This document shows, piece after piece, positions 1-14,650 of a stretch of 64,000 nucleotides of DNA. The DNA is from Bugula neritina (Eukaryota > Bryozoa > Gymnolaemata > Cheilostomatida > Bugulidae), in assembly GCA_964035545.1 (NCBI GenBank), contig CAXIUT010000230.1, positions 248,001 through 312,000 of the forward strand. Reading direction: 5' to 3'. The position numbers and the translations under genes were made by a program. The notes beneath the pieces were generated by a model, which did no database searches, had not been told where the DNA came from, and saw only the letters and a program-made list of their open reading frames with translations. Numbering within the stretch: position 1 is the first letter of the stretch; each line of letters begins with the position of its first letter.

Positions 1-140
1 AACATACTGAAATATACTGCAACATACTGAAATACACTGCTACATACTGAAATATACGGCAACACACTGCAACATACTGAAACATACTAAAATACACTGT
101 AACATATTGAAATACACTGCAACACAGTGAAATATACTGC

Positions 141-1850
141 AATGTGCCGAAATATATGGTAAACTACTGAAATATACTGTCACACATTGAAAATTACTGC
201 AACATACTGAAATGAACTGCGACACATTGCAATATACTGTAACATACCGAAATATGCTGTAGCACATTGAAATACACTGCAACTCACTGAAATACAGTGC
301 TACATACTGAAATATACTGCAACATACTGCAACATACTGAAATACACTGTAACAAACTGAAATACACTGCAACATACTACAACATTTTGAAACACACTGC
401 AACACATTGAAATATACTGCAACATACCTAAATATACGGTAATATACCAAAATATACTGTAACACATTGAAAAATACTGCAACATACTGAAATACACTGC
501 AACACACTGAAGAACACTGCAAAATACTGTAACACACTGAAATATACTGCAAAATACTGAAATACACTGCTACATACTGAAATATACTGCAACACAGTGC
601 AACATACTGCAACATACTAAAATATACTGCAACATACTGAAATACACTGCTAAATACTGAAATACACTGTAACATACTGAAATACACTGCAAAATACTAC
701 AACATTTTGAAATACACTGCAATACATTGAAATATACTGCAACATACCTAAATATACGGTAATATACTGAAATATACTGTAACACATTGAAAAATACTAC
801 AAAATACTGAAATACACTGCAACATACTACAACATACTGAAATACGCTGTAAGACATTGAAATCCACTGCAACACATTGAAATATACTGTAACTCGCTGA
901 AACATACTGTAACTCACTGAAATATAGTGTAATATACGGAAATGTACTGTAAAATACTGGAATATAATGTAACACACTGAAATATACAGCAACATACTGA
1001 AATACACTGTAACATACTGAAATAAACTGCAACATCCTGCAACATACTGAAATACACTGTAACATACTGAAATACACCGCAACATCCTACAAGATCCTGA
1101 AATACACTGGAACGTATTGAAGTACACTGCAACACATTGAAGTATTCTGCAACACACTTAAACATACGGCAACATACTGAAATATACTTCGGCACATTGC
1201 AATATACTGCAGCATACTGAAACATGCTGTAGCCTACTGAAATACACTGCATTATACTGAAATACACTGCTACATACTGAAATATACTGCAACATACTGA
1301 AATACACTGCAAAATACTGAAATACACTGTAACATACTGAAATATACTGCAACATACTGAAGTACACTCCTACATACTGAAATATACTGCAACTCACTGC
1401 AACATACTGCAACATACTAAAATACACTGTAACATATTGAAATACACTGCAACACATTGAAATATACTGCAAAATATTGAAATACACTGCTACACACTGA
1501 AATATACTGCAACACATGGCAACATACTGCAACATACTAAAATATACTGCAACATACTGAAATACACTGCAAAATCCTGAAATACGCTGTAACATACTGA
1601 AATATACTGCAACATACTGAAATATACTGCTACATACTGAAATATACTGCAACACACTGCAACATACTGCAACATACTAAAATACACTGTAACATAATGA
1701 AATACACTGCAACACATTGAAATATACTGCAAAATACTGAAATACACTGCTATATACTGAAATATACTGCAACACACTGAAACATACTGCAACATACTAA
1801 AATATACTGCAACATACTGAAATATACTGCAACACAGTGAAATATACTGC
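141..1850 (+). repeat. HOR interval, 1,710 bp, doubly deleted
   Basis: A is at 141, C at 931 and B at 1,181, all at canonical spacing. After B+110 the sequence jumps into the 260-bp block (490 bp missing, D lost). A further 140 bp is missing just before the next A, where AACATACTGA runs straight into the decamers preceding the A marker. 2,340 - 490 - 140 = 1,710. The same structure recurs at 9,421-11,130, including the private variant AACATGCTGT at 1,221 and 10,501. Confidence 0.8.
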
Positions 1851-3120
1851 AATGTGCCGAAATATATGGTAAACTACTGAAATATACTGTCACACATTGA
1901 AAATTACTGCAACATACTGAAATAAACTGCGACACATTGCATTATACTGTAACATACCGAAATATGCTGTAGCACATTGAAATACACTGCAACTCACTGA
2001 AATACAGTGCTACATACTGAAATATACTGCAACATACTGCAACATACTGAAATACACTGTAACAAACTGAAATACACTGCAACATACTACAACATTTTGA
2101 AACACACTGCAACACATTGAAATATACTGCAACATACCTAAATATACGGTAATATACCAAAATATACTGTAACACATTGAAAAATACTGCAACATACTGA
2201 AATACACTGCAACACACTGAAAAACACTGCAAAATACTGTAACACACTGAAATAAACTGCAAAACACTGAAATACACTGCTTCATACTGAAATGTACTGC
2301 AAAATACTGAAATACACTGTAACATACTGAAATATACTGCAACATACTGAAGTACACTCCTACATACTGAAATATACTGCAACTCCCTGCAACATACTGC
2401 AACATACTAAAATACACTGTAACATATTGAAATACACTGCAACACATTGAAATATACTGCAAAATATTGAAATACACTGCTACACACTGAAATATACTGC
2501 AACACACGGCAACATACTGCAACATACTAAAATATACTGCAACATACTGAAATACACTGCAAAATACTGAAATACACTGTAACATACTGAAATATACTGC
2601 AACATACTGAAATATACTGCTACATACTGAAATATACTGCAACACACGGCAACATACTGCAACATACTAAAATATACTGCAACATACTGAAATACACTGC
2701 AAAATACTGAAATACACTGTAACATACTGAAATATACTGCAACATACTGAAATATACTGCTACATACTGAAATATACTGCAACACACTGCAACATACTGC
2801 AACATACTAAAACACACTGTAACATAATGAAATACACTGCAACACATTGAAATATACTGCAAAATACTGAAATACACTGCTATATACTGAGATATACTGC
2901 AACACACTGCAACATACTGCAACATACTAAAATATACTGCAACATACTGAAATACACTGCAAAATACTGAAATACGCTGTAACATACTGAAATATACTGC
3001 AACATACTGAAATACACTGCTACATACTGAAATATTCGGCAACACACTGCAACATACTGAAACATACTAAAATACACTGTAACATATTGAAATACACTGC
3101 AACACAGTGAAATATACTGC
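1851..3120 (+). repeat. HOR interval, 1,270 bp, lacking C and B
   Basis: About 1,210 bp is missing between roughly A+430 (near 2,281, TTCATACTGA) and the 260-bp block. The block itself has gained one 140-bp sub-block (2,621-2,760). 2,340 - 1,210 + 140 = 1,270. The equivalent copy at 11,131-12,390 is 10 bp shorter. Confidence 0.75.
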
Positions 3121-5380
3121 AATGTGCCGAAATGTATGGTAAACTACTGAAATATACTGTCACACATCGAAAAATACTGCAACATACTGAAATATACTGC
3201 GACACATTGCAATATACTGTAACATACCGAAATATGCTGTAGCGCATTGAAATACACTGCAACTCGCTGAAATATACTGCAACATACTGAAATACACTGT
3301 AACATACTGAAATACAGTGCTACATACTGAAATATACTGCAACATACTGCAACATACTGAAATACACTGTAACAAACTGAAATACACTGCAACGTACTAC
3401 AACATTTTGAAACACACTGCAACACATTGAAATATACTGCAACATACCTAAATATACGGGAATATACCAAAATATACTGTAACACATTGAAAAATACTGC
3501 AACATACTGAAATACACTGCAACACACTGAAAAACACTGCAAAATACTGTAACACACTGAAATATACTGCAAAACACTGAAATACACTGCTACATACTGA
3601 AATATACTGCAACACAGTGCAACATACTGCAACATACTAAAATATACTGCAACATACTGAAATACACTGCTAAATACTGAAATACACTGTAACATACTGA
3701 AATACACTGCAAAATACTACAACATTTTGAAATACACTGCAATACATTGAAATATACTGCAACATACCTAAATATACGGTAATATACTGAAATATACTGT
3801 AACACATTGAAAAATACTACAAAATACTGAAATACACTGCAACATACTACAACATACTGAAATACGCTGTAATACATTGAAATCCACTGCAACACATTGA
3901 AATATACTGTAACTCGCTGAAACATACTGTAACTCACTGAAATATAGTGTAATATACGGGAATGTACTGTAAAATACTGGAATATAATGTAACACACTGA
4001 AATATACAGCAACATACTGAAGTACACTGTAACATACTGAAATAAACTGCAACATCCTGCAACATACTGAAATACACTGTAACATACTGAAATACACCGC
4101 AACATCCTACAAGATACTGAAATACACTGTAACGTATTGAAGTACACTGCAACACATTGAAGTATTCTGCAACACACTTAAACATACGGCAACATACTGA
4201 AATATACTTCGGCACATTGCAATATACTGCAGCATACTGAAATATGCTGTAGCCTACTGAAATACACTGCATTATACTGAAATACACTGCTACATACTGA
4301 AATATACTGCAACATACTGAAATATACTGCGACACATTGCAATATACTGTAACATACTGAAATATGCTGTAGCACACTGAAATACACTGCAACTCACTGA
4401 AATATACTGCAACATACTGAAATACACTGTAACATATTGAAATATACTGCAACATACTGAAATACAGTGCTACATACTGAAATATACTGCAACATACTGC
4501 AACATACTGAAATACACTGTAACATACTGAAATACACTGCAACATACTACAACATATTGAAAGACACTGCAACACATTGAAATATGCTGCAACATACCTA
4601 AATATACGGTAATATACCAAAATAAACTGTTACACATTGAAAAATACTGCAACATACTGAAATACACTGCAACACACTGAAAAACACTGCAAAATACTGT
4701 AACACACTTAAATATACTGCAAAATACTGAAATACACTGCTACATACTTAAATATACTGCAACACACTGCAACATACTGCAACATACTAAAATATACTGC
4801 AACATACTGAAATACACTGCAAAATACTGAAATACACTGTAACATACTGAAATATACTGCAACATACTGAAGTACACTCCTACATACTGAAATATACTGC
4901 AACTCACTGCAACATACTGCAACATACTAAAATACACTGTAACATATTGAAATACACTGCAACACATTGAAATATACTGCAAAATATTGAAATACACTGC
5001 TACACACTGAAATATACTGCAACACACGGCAACATACTGCAACATACTAAAATATACTGCAACATACTGAAATACACTGCAAAACACTGAAATACGCTGT
5101 AACATACTGAAATATACTGCAACATACTGAAATATACTGCTACATACTGAAATATACTGCAACACACTGCAACATACTGCAACATACTAAAATACACTGT
5201 AACATAATGAAATACACTGCAACACATTGAAATATACTGCAAAATACTGAAATACACTGCTATATACTGAAACATACTGCAACACACTGCAACATACTGC
5301 AACATACTAAAATATACTGCAACATACTAAAATACACTGTAACATATTGAAATACACTGCAACACAGTGAAATATACTGC
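3121..5380 (+). repeat. HOR interval, 2,260 bp, nearly complete
   Basis: A is at 3,121, C at 3,951 (+830), B at 4,201 (+250), D at 4,741 (+540), next A at 5,381 (+640). Relative to the reference it has a 40-bp insertion near 3,261-3,300 and lacks 120 bp near 5,321, where AACATACTAA is followed directly by AATACACTGT. The A marker here is the second haplotype (AATGTATGGT in place of AATATATGGT). Matches 12,391-14,650. Confidence 0.85.
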
Positions 5381-7560
5381 AATGTGCCGAAATATATGGT
5401 AAACTACTGAAATATACTGTCACACATTGAAAATTACTGCAACATACTGAAATGAACTGCGACACATTGCAATATACTGTAACATACCGAAATATGCTGT
5501 AGCACATTGAAATACACTGCAACTCACTGAAATACAGTGCTACATACTGAAATATACTGCAACATACTGCAACATACTGAAATACACTGTAACAAACTGA
5601 AATACACTGCAACATACTACAACATTTTGAAACACACTGCAACACATTGAAATATACTGCAACATACCTAAATATACGGTAATATACCAAAATATACTGT
5701 AACACATTGAAAAATACTGCAACATACTGAAATACACTGCAACACACTGAAGAACACTGCAAAATACTGTAACACACTGAAATATACTGCAAAATACTGA
5801 AATACACTGCTACATACTGAAATATACTGCAACACAGTGCAACATACTGCAACATACTAAAATATACTGCAACATACTGAAATACACTGCTAAATACTGA
5901 AATACACTGTAACATACTGAAATACACTGCAAAATACTACAACATTTTGAAATACACTGCAATACATTGAAATATACTGCAACATACCTAAATATACGGT
6001 AATATACTGAAATATACTGTAACACATTGAAAAATACTACAAAATACTGAAATACACTGCAACATACTACAACATACTGAAATACGCTGTAAGACATTGA
6101 AATCCACTGCAACATCCTGCAACATACTGAAATACACTGTAACATACTGAAATACACCGCAACATCCTACAAGATCCTGAAATACACTGGAACGTATTGA
6201 AGTACACTGCAACACATTGAAGTATTCTGCAACACACTTAAACATACGGCAACATACTGAAATATACTTCGGCACATTGCAATATACTGCAGCATACTGA
6301 AATATGCTGTAGCCTGCTGAAATACACTGCATTATACTGAAATACACTGCTACATACTGAAATATACTGCAACATACTGAAATATACTGCGACACATTGC
6401 AATATACTGTAACATACTGAAATATGCTGTATCACACTGAAATACACTGCAACTCACTGAAATATACTGCAACATACTGAAATACACTGTAACATATTGA
6501 AATATACTGCAACATACTGAAATACAGTGCTACATACTGAAATATACTGCAACATACTGCAACATACTGAAATACACTGTAACATACTGAAATACACTGC
6601 CACATACTACAACATATTGAAAGACACTGCAACACATTGAAATATGCTGCAACATACCTAAATATACGGTAATATACCAAAATAAACTGTTACACATTGA
6701 AAAATACTGCAACATACTGAAATACACTGCAACACACTGAAAAACACTGCAAAATACTGTAACACACTGAAATATACTGCAAAATACTGAAATACACTGC
6801 TACATACTTAAATATACTGCAACACACTGCAACATACTGCAACATACTAAAATATACTGCAACATACTGAAATACACTGCAAAATACTGAATTACACTGT
6901 AACATACTGAAATATACTGCAACATACTGAAGTACACTCCTACATAATGAAATATACTGCAACTCACTGCAACATACTGCAACATACTAAAATACACTGT
7001 AACATATTGAAATACACTGCAACACATTGAAATATACTGCAAAATATTGAAATACACTGCTACACACTGAAATATACTGCAACACACGGCAACATACTGC
7101 AACATACTAAAATATACTGCAACATACTGAAATACACTGCAAAACACTGAAATACGCTGTAACATACTGAAATATACTGCAACATACTGAAATATACTGC
7201 TACATACTGAAATATACTGCAACACACTGCAACATACTGCAACATACTAAAATACACTGTAACATAATGAAATACACTGCAACACATTGAAATATACTGC
7301 AAAATACTGAAATACACTGCTATATACTGAAACATACTGCAACACACTGCAACATACTGCAACATACTAAAATATACTGCAACATACTGAAATACACTGC
7401 AAAATACTGAAATACACTGTAACATACTGAAATATACTGCAACATACTGAAATACACTGCTACATACTGAAATATACGGCAACACACTGCAACATACTGA
7501 AACATACTAAAATACACTGTAACATATTGAAATACACTGCAACACAGTGAAATATACTGC
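5381..7560 (+). repeat. HOR interval, 2,180 bp
   Basis: It lacks 160 bp at about 6,110, where AATCCACTGC is joined directly to AACATCCTGC; this removes marker C. Otherwise it is canonical, with B at 6,261, D at 6,801 and the next A at 7,561. 2,340 - 160 = 2,180. The same -160 form recurs at 20,821-23,000. Confidence 0.85.
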
Positions 7561-7760
7561 AATGTGCCGAAATATATGGTAAACTACTGAAATATACTGT
7601 CACACATTGAAAATTACTGCAACATACTGAAATGAACTGCGACACATTGCAATATACTGTAACATACCGAAATATGCTGTAGCACATTGAAATACACTGC
7701 AACTCACTGAAATACAGTGCTACATACTGAAATATACTGCAACATACTGCAACATACTGA
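5901..7760 (+). repeat. 1,860-bp tandem duplication, copy 1
   Basis: Reading line by line against 7,761-9,620 I found two differences: position 6,432 (ATCACACTGA against AGCACACTGA) and the partner of 8,269 (AATATACTTT against AATATACTGT). Private variants CACATACTAC (6,601/8,461) and ATTACACTGT (6,891/8,751) are shared. Confidence 0.9.
6801..7580 (+). repeat. Type example of the 260-bp intermediate repeat (3 x 260 bp)
   Basis: Six sub-blocks alternate 140 and 120 bp: starts at 6,801, 6,941, 7,061, 7,201, 7,321 and 7,461. Each opens with a TACATACTGA-like decamer and has AACATACTAA (or AACATACTGA then AACATACTAA) about 40 bp in. TACATACTTA, the usual block opener, is at 4,741, 6,801, 8,661, 14,011, 16,071, 18,101, 20,181, 22,241, 27,651, 29,081, 33,391, 35,881, 38,371, 40,711, 42,771, 44,681, 49,011, 54,889, 55,819, 57,051, 60,579, 61,509, 62,741 and 63,671. 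It also occurs at 25,961 and 31,451 in a different context. Confidence 0.87.
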
Positions 7761-9420
7761 AATACACTGTAACATACTGAAATACACTGCAAAATACTAC
7801 AACATTTTGAAATACACTGCAATACATTGAAATATACTGCAACATACCTAAATATACGGTAATATACTGAAATATACTGTAACACATTGAAAAATACTAC
7901 AAAATACTGAAATACACTGCAACATACTACAACATACTGAAATACGCTGTAAGACATTGAAATCCACTGCAACATCCTGCAACATACTGAAATACACTGT
8001 AACATACTGAAATACACCGCAACATCCTACAAGATCCTGAAATACACTGGAACGTATTGAAGTACACTGCAACACATTGAAGTATTCTGCAACACACTTA
8101 AACATACGGCAACATACTGAAATATACTTCGGCACATTGCAATATACTGCAGCATACTGAAATATGCTGTAGCCTGCTGAAATACACTGCATTATACTGA
8201 AATACACTGCTACATACTGAAATATACTGCAACATACTGAAATATACTGCGACACATTGCAATATACTTTAACATACTGAAATATGCTGTAGCACACTGA
8301 AATACACTGCAACTCACTGAAATATACTGCAACATACTGAAATACACTGTAACATATTGAAATATACTGCAACATACTGAAATACAGTGCTACATACTGA
8401 AATATACTGCAACATACTGCAACATACTGAAATACACTGTAACATACTGAAATACACTGCCACATACTACAACATATTGAAAGACACTGCAACACATTGA
8501 AATATGCTGCAACATACCTAAATATACGGTAATATACCAAAATAAACTGTTACACATTGAAAAATACTGCAACATACTGAAATACACTGCAACACACTGA
8601 AAAACACTGCAAAATACTGTAACACACTGAAATATACTGCAAAATACTGAAATACACTGCTACATACTTAAATATACTGCAACACACTGCAACATACTGC
8701 AACATACTAAAATATACTGCAACATACTGAAATACACTGCAAAATACTGAATTACACTGTAACATACTGAAATATACTGCAACATACTGAAGTACACTCC
8801 TACATAATGAAATATACTGCAACTCACTGCAACATACTGCAACATACTAAAATACACTGTAACATATTGAAATACACTGCAACACATTGAAATATACTGC
8901 AAAATATTGAAATACACTGCTACACACTGAAATATACTGCAACACACGGCAACATACTGCAACATACTAAAATATACTGCAACATACTGAAATACACTGC
9001 AAAACACTGAAATACGCTGTAACATACTGAAATATACTGCAACATACTGAAATATACTGCTACATACTGAAATATACTGCAACACACTGCAACATACTGC
9101 AACATACTAAAATACACTGTAACATAATGAAATACACTGCAACACATTGAAATATACTGCAAAATACTGAAATACACTGCTATATACTGAAACATACTGC
9201 AACACACTGCAACATACTGCAACATACTAAAATATACTGCAACATACTGAAATACACTGCAAAATACTGAAATACACTGTAACATACTGAAATATACTGC
9301 AACATACTGAAATACACTGCTACATACTGAAATATACGGCAACACACTGCAACATACTGAAACATACTAAAATACACTGTAACATATTGAAATACACTGC
9401 AACACAGTGAAATATACTGC
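7561..9420 (+). repeat. HOR interval, 1,860 bp
   Basis: It carries the same 160-bp deletion as the preceding interval plus a 320-bp deletion at 7,761, between two paralogous stretches that lie 320 bp apart in the full unit (compare 371-440 with 691-760). 2,340 - 160 - 320 = 1,860. B is at 8,121, D at 8,661, next A at 9,421. Confidence 0.85.
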
Positions 9421-9620
9421 AATGTGCCGAAATATATGGTAAACTACTGAAATATACTGTCACACATTGAAAATTACTGCAACATACTGAAATGAACTGC
9501 GACACATTGCAATATACTGTAACATACCGAAATATGCTGTAGCACATTGAAATACACTGCAACTCACTGAAATACAGTGCTACATACTGAAATATACTGC
9601 AACATACTGCAACATACTGA
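7761..9620 (+). repeat. 1,860-bp tandem duplication, copy 2
   Basis: Directly adjacent partner of 5,901-7,760. The joint falls at AATACACTGT (7,761), which matches 5,901 on one side and the 311-440-type sequence on the other. Confidence 0.9.
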
Positions 9621-11130
9621 AATACACTGTAACAAACTGAAATACACTGCAACATACTACAACATTTTGAAACACACTGCAACACATTGAAATATACTGC
9701 AACATACCTAAATATACGGTAATATACCAAAATATACTGTAACACATTGAAAAATACTGCAACATACTGAAATACACTGCAACACACTGAAGAACACTGC
9801 AAAATACTGTAACACACTGAAATATACTGCAAAATACTGAAATACACTGCTACATACTGAAATATACTGCAACACAGTGCAACATACTGCAACATACTAA
9901 AATATACTGCAACATACTGAAATACACTGCTAAATACTGAAATACACTGTAACATACTGAAATACACTGCAAAATACTACAACATTTTGAAATACACTGC
10001 AATACATTGAAATATACTGCAACATACCTAAATATACGGTAATATACTGAAATATACTGTAACACATTGAAAAATACTACAAAATACTGAAATACACTGC
10101 AACATACTACAACATACTGAAATACGCTGTAAGACATTGAAATCCACTGCAACACATTGAAATATACTGTAACTCGCTGAAACATACTGTAACTCACTGA
10201 AATATAGTGTAATATACGGAAATGTACTGTAAAATACTGGAATATAATGTAACACACTGAAATATACAGCAACATACTGAAATACACTGTAACATACTGA
10301 AATAAACTGCAACATCCTGCAACATACTGAAATACACTGTAACATACTGAAATACACCGCAACATCCTACAAGATCCTGAAATACACTGGAACGTATTGA
10401 AGTACACTGCAACACATTGAAGTATTCTGCAACACACTTAAACATACGGCAACATACTGAAATATACTTCGGCACATTGCAATATACTGCAGCATACTGA
10501 AACATGCTGTAGCCTACTGAAATACACTGCATTATACTGAAATACACTGCTACATACTGAAATATACTGCAACATACTGAAATACACTGCAAAATACTGA
10601 AATACACTGTAACATACTGAAATATACTGCAACATACTGAAGTACACTCCTACATACTGAAATATACTGCAACTCACTGCAACATACTGCAACATACTAA
10701 AATACACTGTAACATATTGAAATACACTGCAACACATTGAAATATACTGCAAAATATGGAAATACACTGCTACACACTGAAATATACTGCAACACATGGC
10801 AACATACTGCAACATACTAAAATATACTGCAACATACTGAAATACACTGCAAAATACTGAAATACGCTGTAACATACTGAAATATACTGCAACATACTGA
10901 AATATACTGCTACATACTGAAATATACTGCAACACACTGCAACATACTGCAACATACTAAAATACACTGTAACATAATGAAATACACTGCAACACATTGA
11001 AATATACTGCAAAATACTGAAATACACTGCTATATACTGAAATATACTGCAACACACTGAAACATACTGCAACATACTAAAATATACTGCAACATACTGA
11101 AATATACTGCAACACAGTGAAATATACTGC
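9421..11130 (+). repeat. HOR interval, 1,710 bp (copy of 141-1,850)
   Basis: It aligns with 141-1,850 at an offset of 9,280 with only scattered single-base differences (for example AAAATATGGA at 10,751 against AAAATATTGA at 1,471). C is at 10,211 and B at 10,461. Confidence 0.85.
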
Positions 11131-12390
11131 AATGTGCCGAAATATATGGTAAACTACTGAAATATACTGTCACACATTGAAAATTACTGCAACATACTGA
11201 AATAAACTGCGACACATTGCAATATACTGTAACATACCGAAATATGCTGTAGCACATTGAAATACACTGCAACTCACTGAAATACAGTGCTACATACTGA
11301 AATATACTGCAACATACTGCAACATACTGAAATACACTGTAACAAACTGAAATACACTGCAACATACTACAACATTTTGAAACACACTGCAACACATTGA
11401 AATATACTGCAACATACCTAAATATACGGTAATATACCAAAATATACTGTAACACATTGAAAAATACTGCAACATACTGAAATACACTGCAACACACTGA
11501 AAAACACTGCAAAATACTGTAACACACTGAAATAAACTGCAAAACACTGAAATACACTGCTTCATACTGAAATACACTGCAAAATACTGAAATACACTGT
11601 AACATACTGAAATATACTGCAACATACTGAAGTACACTCCTACATACTGAAATATACTGCAACTCCCTGCAACATACTGCAACATACTAAAATACACTGT
11701 AACATATTGAAATACACTGCAACACATTGAAATATACTGCAAAATATTGAAATACACTGCTACACACTGAAATATACTGCAACACACGGCAACATACTGC
11801 AACATACTAAAATATACTGCAACATACTGAAATACACTGCAAAATACTGAAATACACTGTAACATACTGAAATATACTGCAACATACTGAAATATACTGC
11901 TACATACTGAAATATACTGCAACACACGGCAACATACTGCAACATACTAAAATATACTGCAACATACTGAAATACACTGCAAAATACTGAAATATACTGT
12001 AACATACTGAAATATACTGCAACATACTGAAATATACTGCTACATACTGAAATATACTGCAACACACTGCAACATACTAAAACACACTGTAACATAATGA
12101 AATACACTGCAACACATTGAAATATACTGCAAAATACTGAAATACACTGCTATATACTGAGATATACTGCAACACACTGCAACATACTGCAACATACTAA
12201 AATATACTGCAACATACTGAAATACACTGCAAAATACTGAAATACGCTGTAACATACTGAAATATACTGCAACATACTGAAATACACTGCTACATACTGA
12301 AATATACGGCAACACACTGCAACATACTGAAACATACTAAAATACACTGTAACATATTGAAATACACTGCAACACAGTGAAATATACTGC
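11131..12390 (+). repeat. HOR interval, 1,260 bp (copy of 1,851-3,120)
   Basis: Same architecture as 1,851-3,120, including the extra 140-bp sub-block, but one decamer AACATACTGC is absent near 12,071. This changes the duplication offset from 9,280 to 9,270. Confidence 0.82.
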
Positions 12391-14650
12391 AATGTGCCGA
12401 AATGTATGGTAAACTACTGAAATATACTGTCACACATCGAAAAATACTGCAACATACTGAAATATACTGCGACACATTGCAATATACTGTAACATACCGA
12501 AATATGCTGTAGCGCATTGAAATACACTGCAACTCGCTGAAATATACTGCAACATACTGAAATACACTGTAACATACTGAAATACAGTGCTACATACTGA
12601 AATATACTGCAACATACTGCAACATACTGAAATACACTGTAACAAACTGAAATACACTGCAACGTACTACAACATTTTGAAACACACTGCAACACATTGA
12701 AATATACTGCAACATACCTAAATATACGGGAATATACCAAAATATACTGTAACACATTGAAAAATACTGCAACATACTGAAATACACTGCAACACACTGA
12801 AAAACACTGCAAAATACTGTAACACACTGAAATATACTGCAAAACACTGAAATACACTGCTACATACTGAAATATACTGCAACACAGTGCAACATACTGC
12901 AACATACTAAAATATACTGCAACATACTGAAATACACTGCTAAATACTGAAATACACTGTAACATACTGAAATACACTGCAAAATACTACAACATTTTGA
13001 AATACACTGCAATACATTGAAATATACTGCAACATACCTAAATATACGGTAATATACTGAAATATACTGTAACACATTGAAACATACTACAAAATACTGA
13101 AATACACTGCAACATACTACAACATACTGAAATACGCTGTAATACATTGAAATCCACTGCAACACATTGAAATATACTGTAACTCGCTGAAACATACTGT
13201 AACTCACTGAAATATAGTGTAATATACGGAAATGTACTGTAAAATACTGGAATATAATGTAACACACTGAAATATACAGCAACATACTGAAGTACACTGT
13301 AACATACTGAAATAAACTGCAACATCCTGCAACATACTGAAATACACTGTAACATACTGAAATACACCGCAACATCCTACAAGATACTGAAATACACTGT
13401 AACGTATTGAAGTACACTGCAACACATTGAAGTATTCTGCAACACACTTAAACATACGGCAACATACTGAAATATACTTCGGCACATTGCAATATACTGC
13501 AGCATACTGAAATATGCTGTAGCCTACTGAAATACACTGCATTATACTGAAATACACTGCTACATACTGAAATATACTGCAACATACTGAAATATACTGT
13601 GACACATTGCAATATACTGTAACATACTGAAATATGCTGTAGCACACTGAAATACACTGCAACTCACTGAAATATACTGCAACATACTGAAATACACTGT
13701 AACATATTGAAATATACTGCAACATACTGAAATACAGTGCTACATACTGAAATATACTGCAACATACTGCAACATACTGAAATACACTGTAACATACTGA
13801 AATACACTGCAACATACTACAACATATTGAAAGACACTGCAACACATTGAAATATGCTGCAACATACCTAAATATACGGTAATATACCAAAATAAACTGT
13901 TACACATTGAAAAATACTGCAACATACTGAAATACACTGCAACACACTGAAAAACACTGCAAAATACTGTAACACACTGAAATATACTGCAAAATACTGA
14001 AATACACTGCTACATACTTAAATATACTGCAACACACTGCAACATACTGCAACATACTAAAATATACTGCAACATACTGAAATACACTGCAAAATACTGA
14101 AATACACTGTAACATACTGAAATATACTGCAACATACTGAAGTACACTCCTACATACTGAAATATACTGCAACTCACTGCAACATACTGCAACATACTAA
14201 AATACACTGTAACATATTGAAATACACTGCAACACATTGAAATATACTGCAAAATATTAAAATACACTGCTACACACTGAAATATACTGCAACACACGGC
14301 AACATACTGCAACATACTAAAATATACTGCAACATACTGAAATACACTGCAAAACACTGAAATACGCTGTAACATACTGAAATATACTGCAACATACTGA
14401 AATATACTGCTACATACTGAAATATACTGCAACACACTGCAACATACTGCAACATACTAAAATACACTGTAACATAATGAAATACACTGCAACACATTGA
14501 AATATACTGCAAAATACTGAAATACACTGCTATATACTGAAACACACTGCAACACACTGCAACATACTGCAACATACTAAAATATACTGCAACATACTAA
14601 AATACACTGTAACATATTGAAATACACTGCAACACAGTGAAATATACTGC
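12391..14650 (+). repeat. HOR interval, 2,260 bp (copy of 3,121-5,380)
   Basis: A is at 12,391 (second haplotype), C at 13,221, B at 13,471, D at 14,011. It shares the +40 and -120 events of 3,121-5,380. Confidence 0.85.

Larger units (their letters stand above)
1..7390 (+). repeat. 9,280-bp-spaced duplication, left copy
   Basis: It aligns with 9,281-16,660 at offset 9,280, changing to 9,270 after a one-decamer deletion near 12,071. It includes the doubly deleted HOR, the C/B-less HOR and two long HORs in the same order. Differences seen by eye are scattered single bases (for example 1,941, 2,291 and 3,021). The similarity ends where a 120-bp deletion appears near 16,661. Confidence 0.88.

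Noticed and set aside
1188-1204. CENP-B box at marker B (TTCG, then A five bases later)
   Set aside because: The TTCG half and the central A match, but the required CGGG half is GCAA in this repeat. A chance partial match; it could be revisited if the array proves centromeric.
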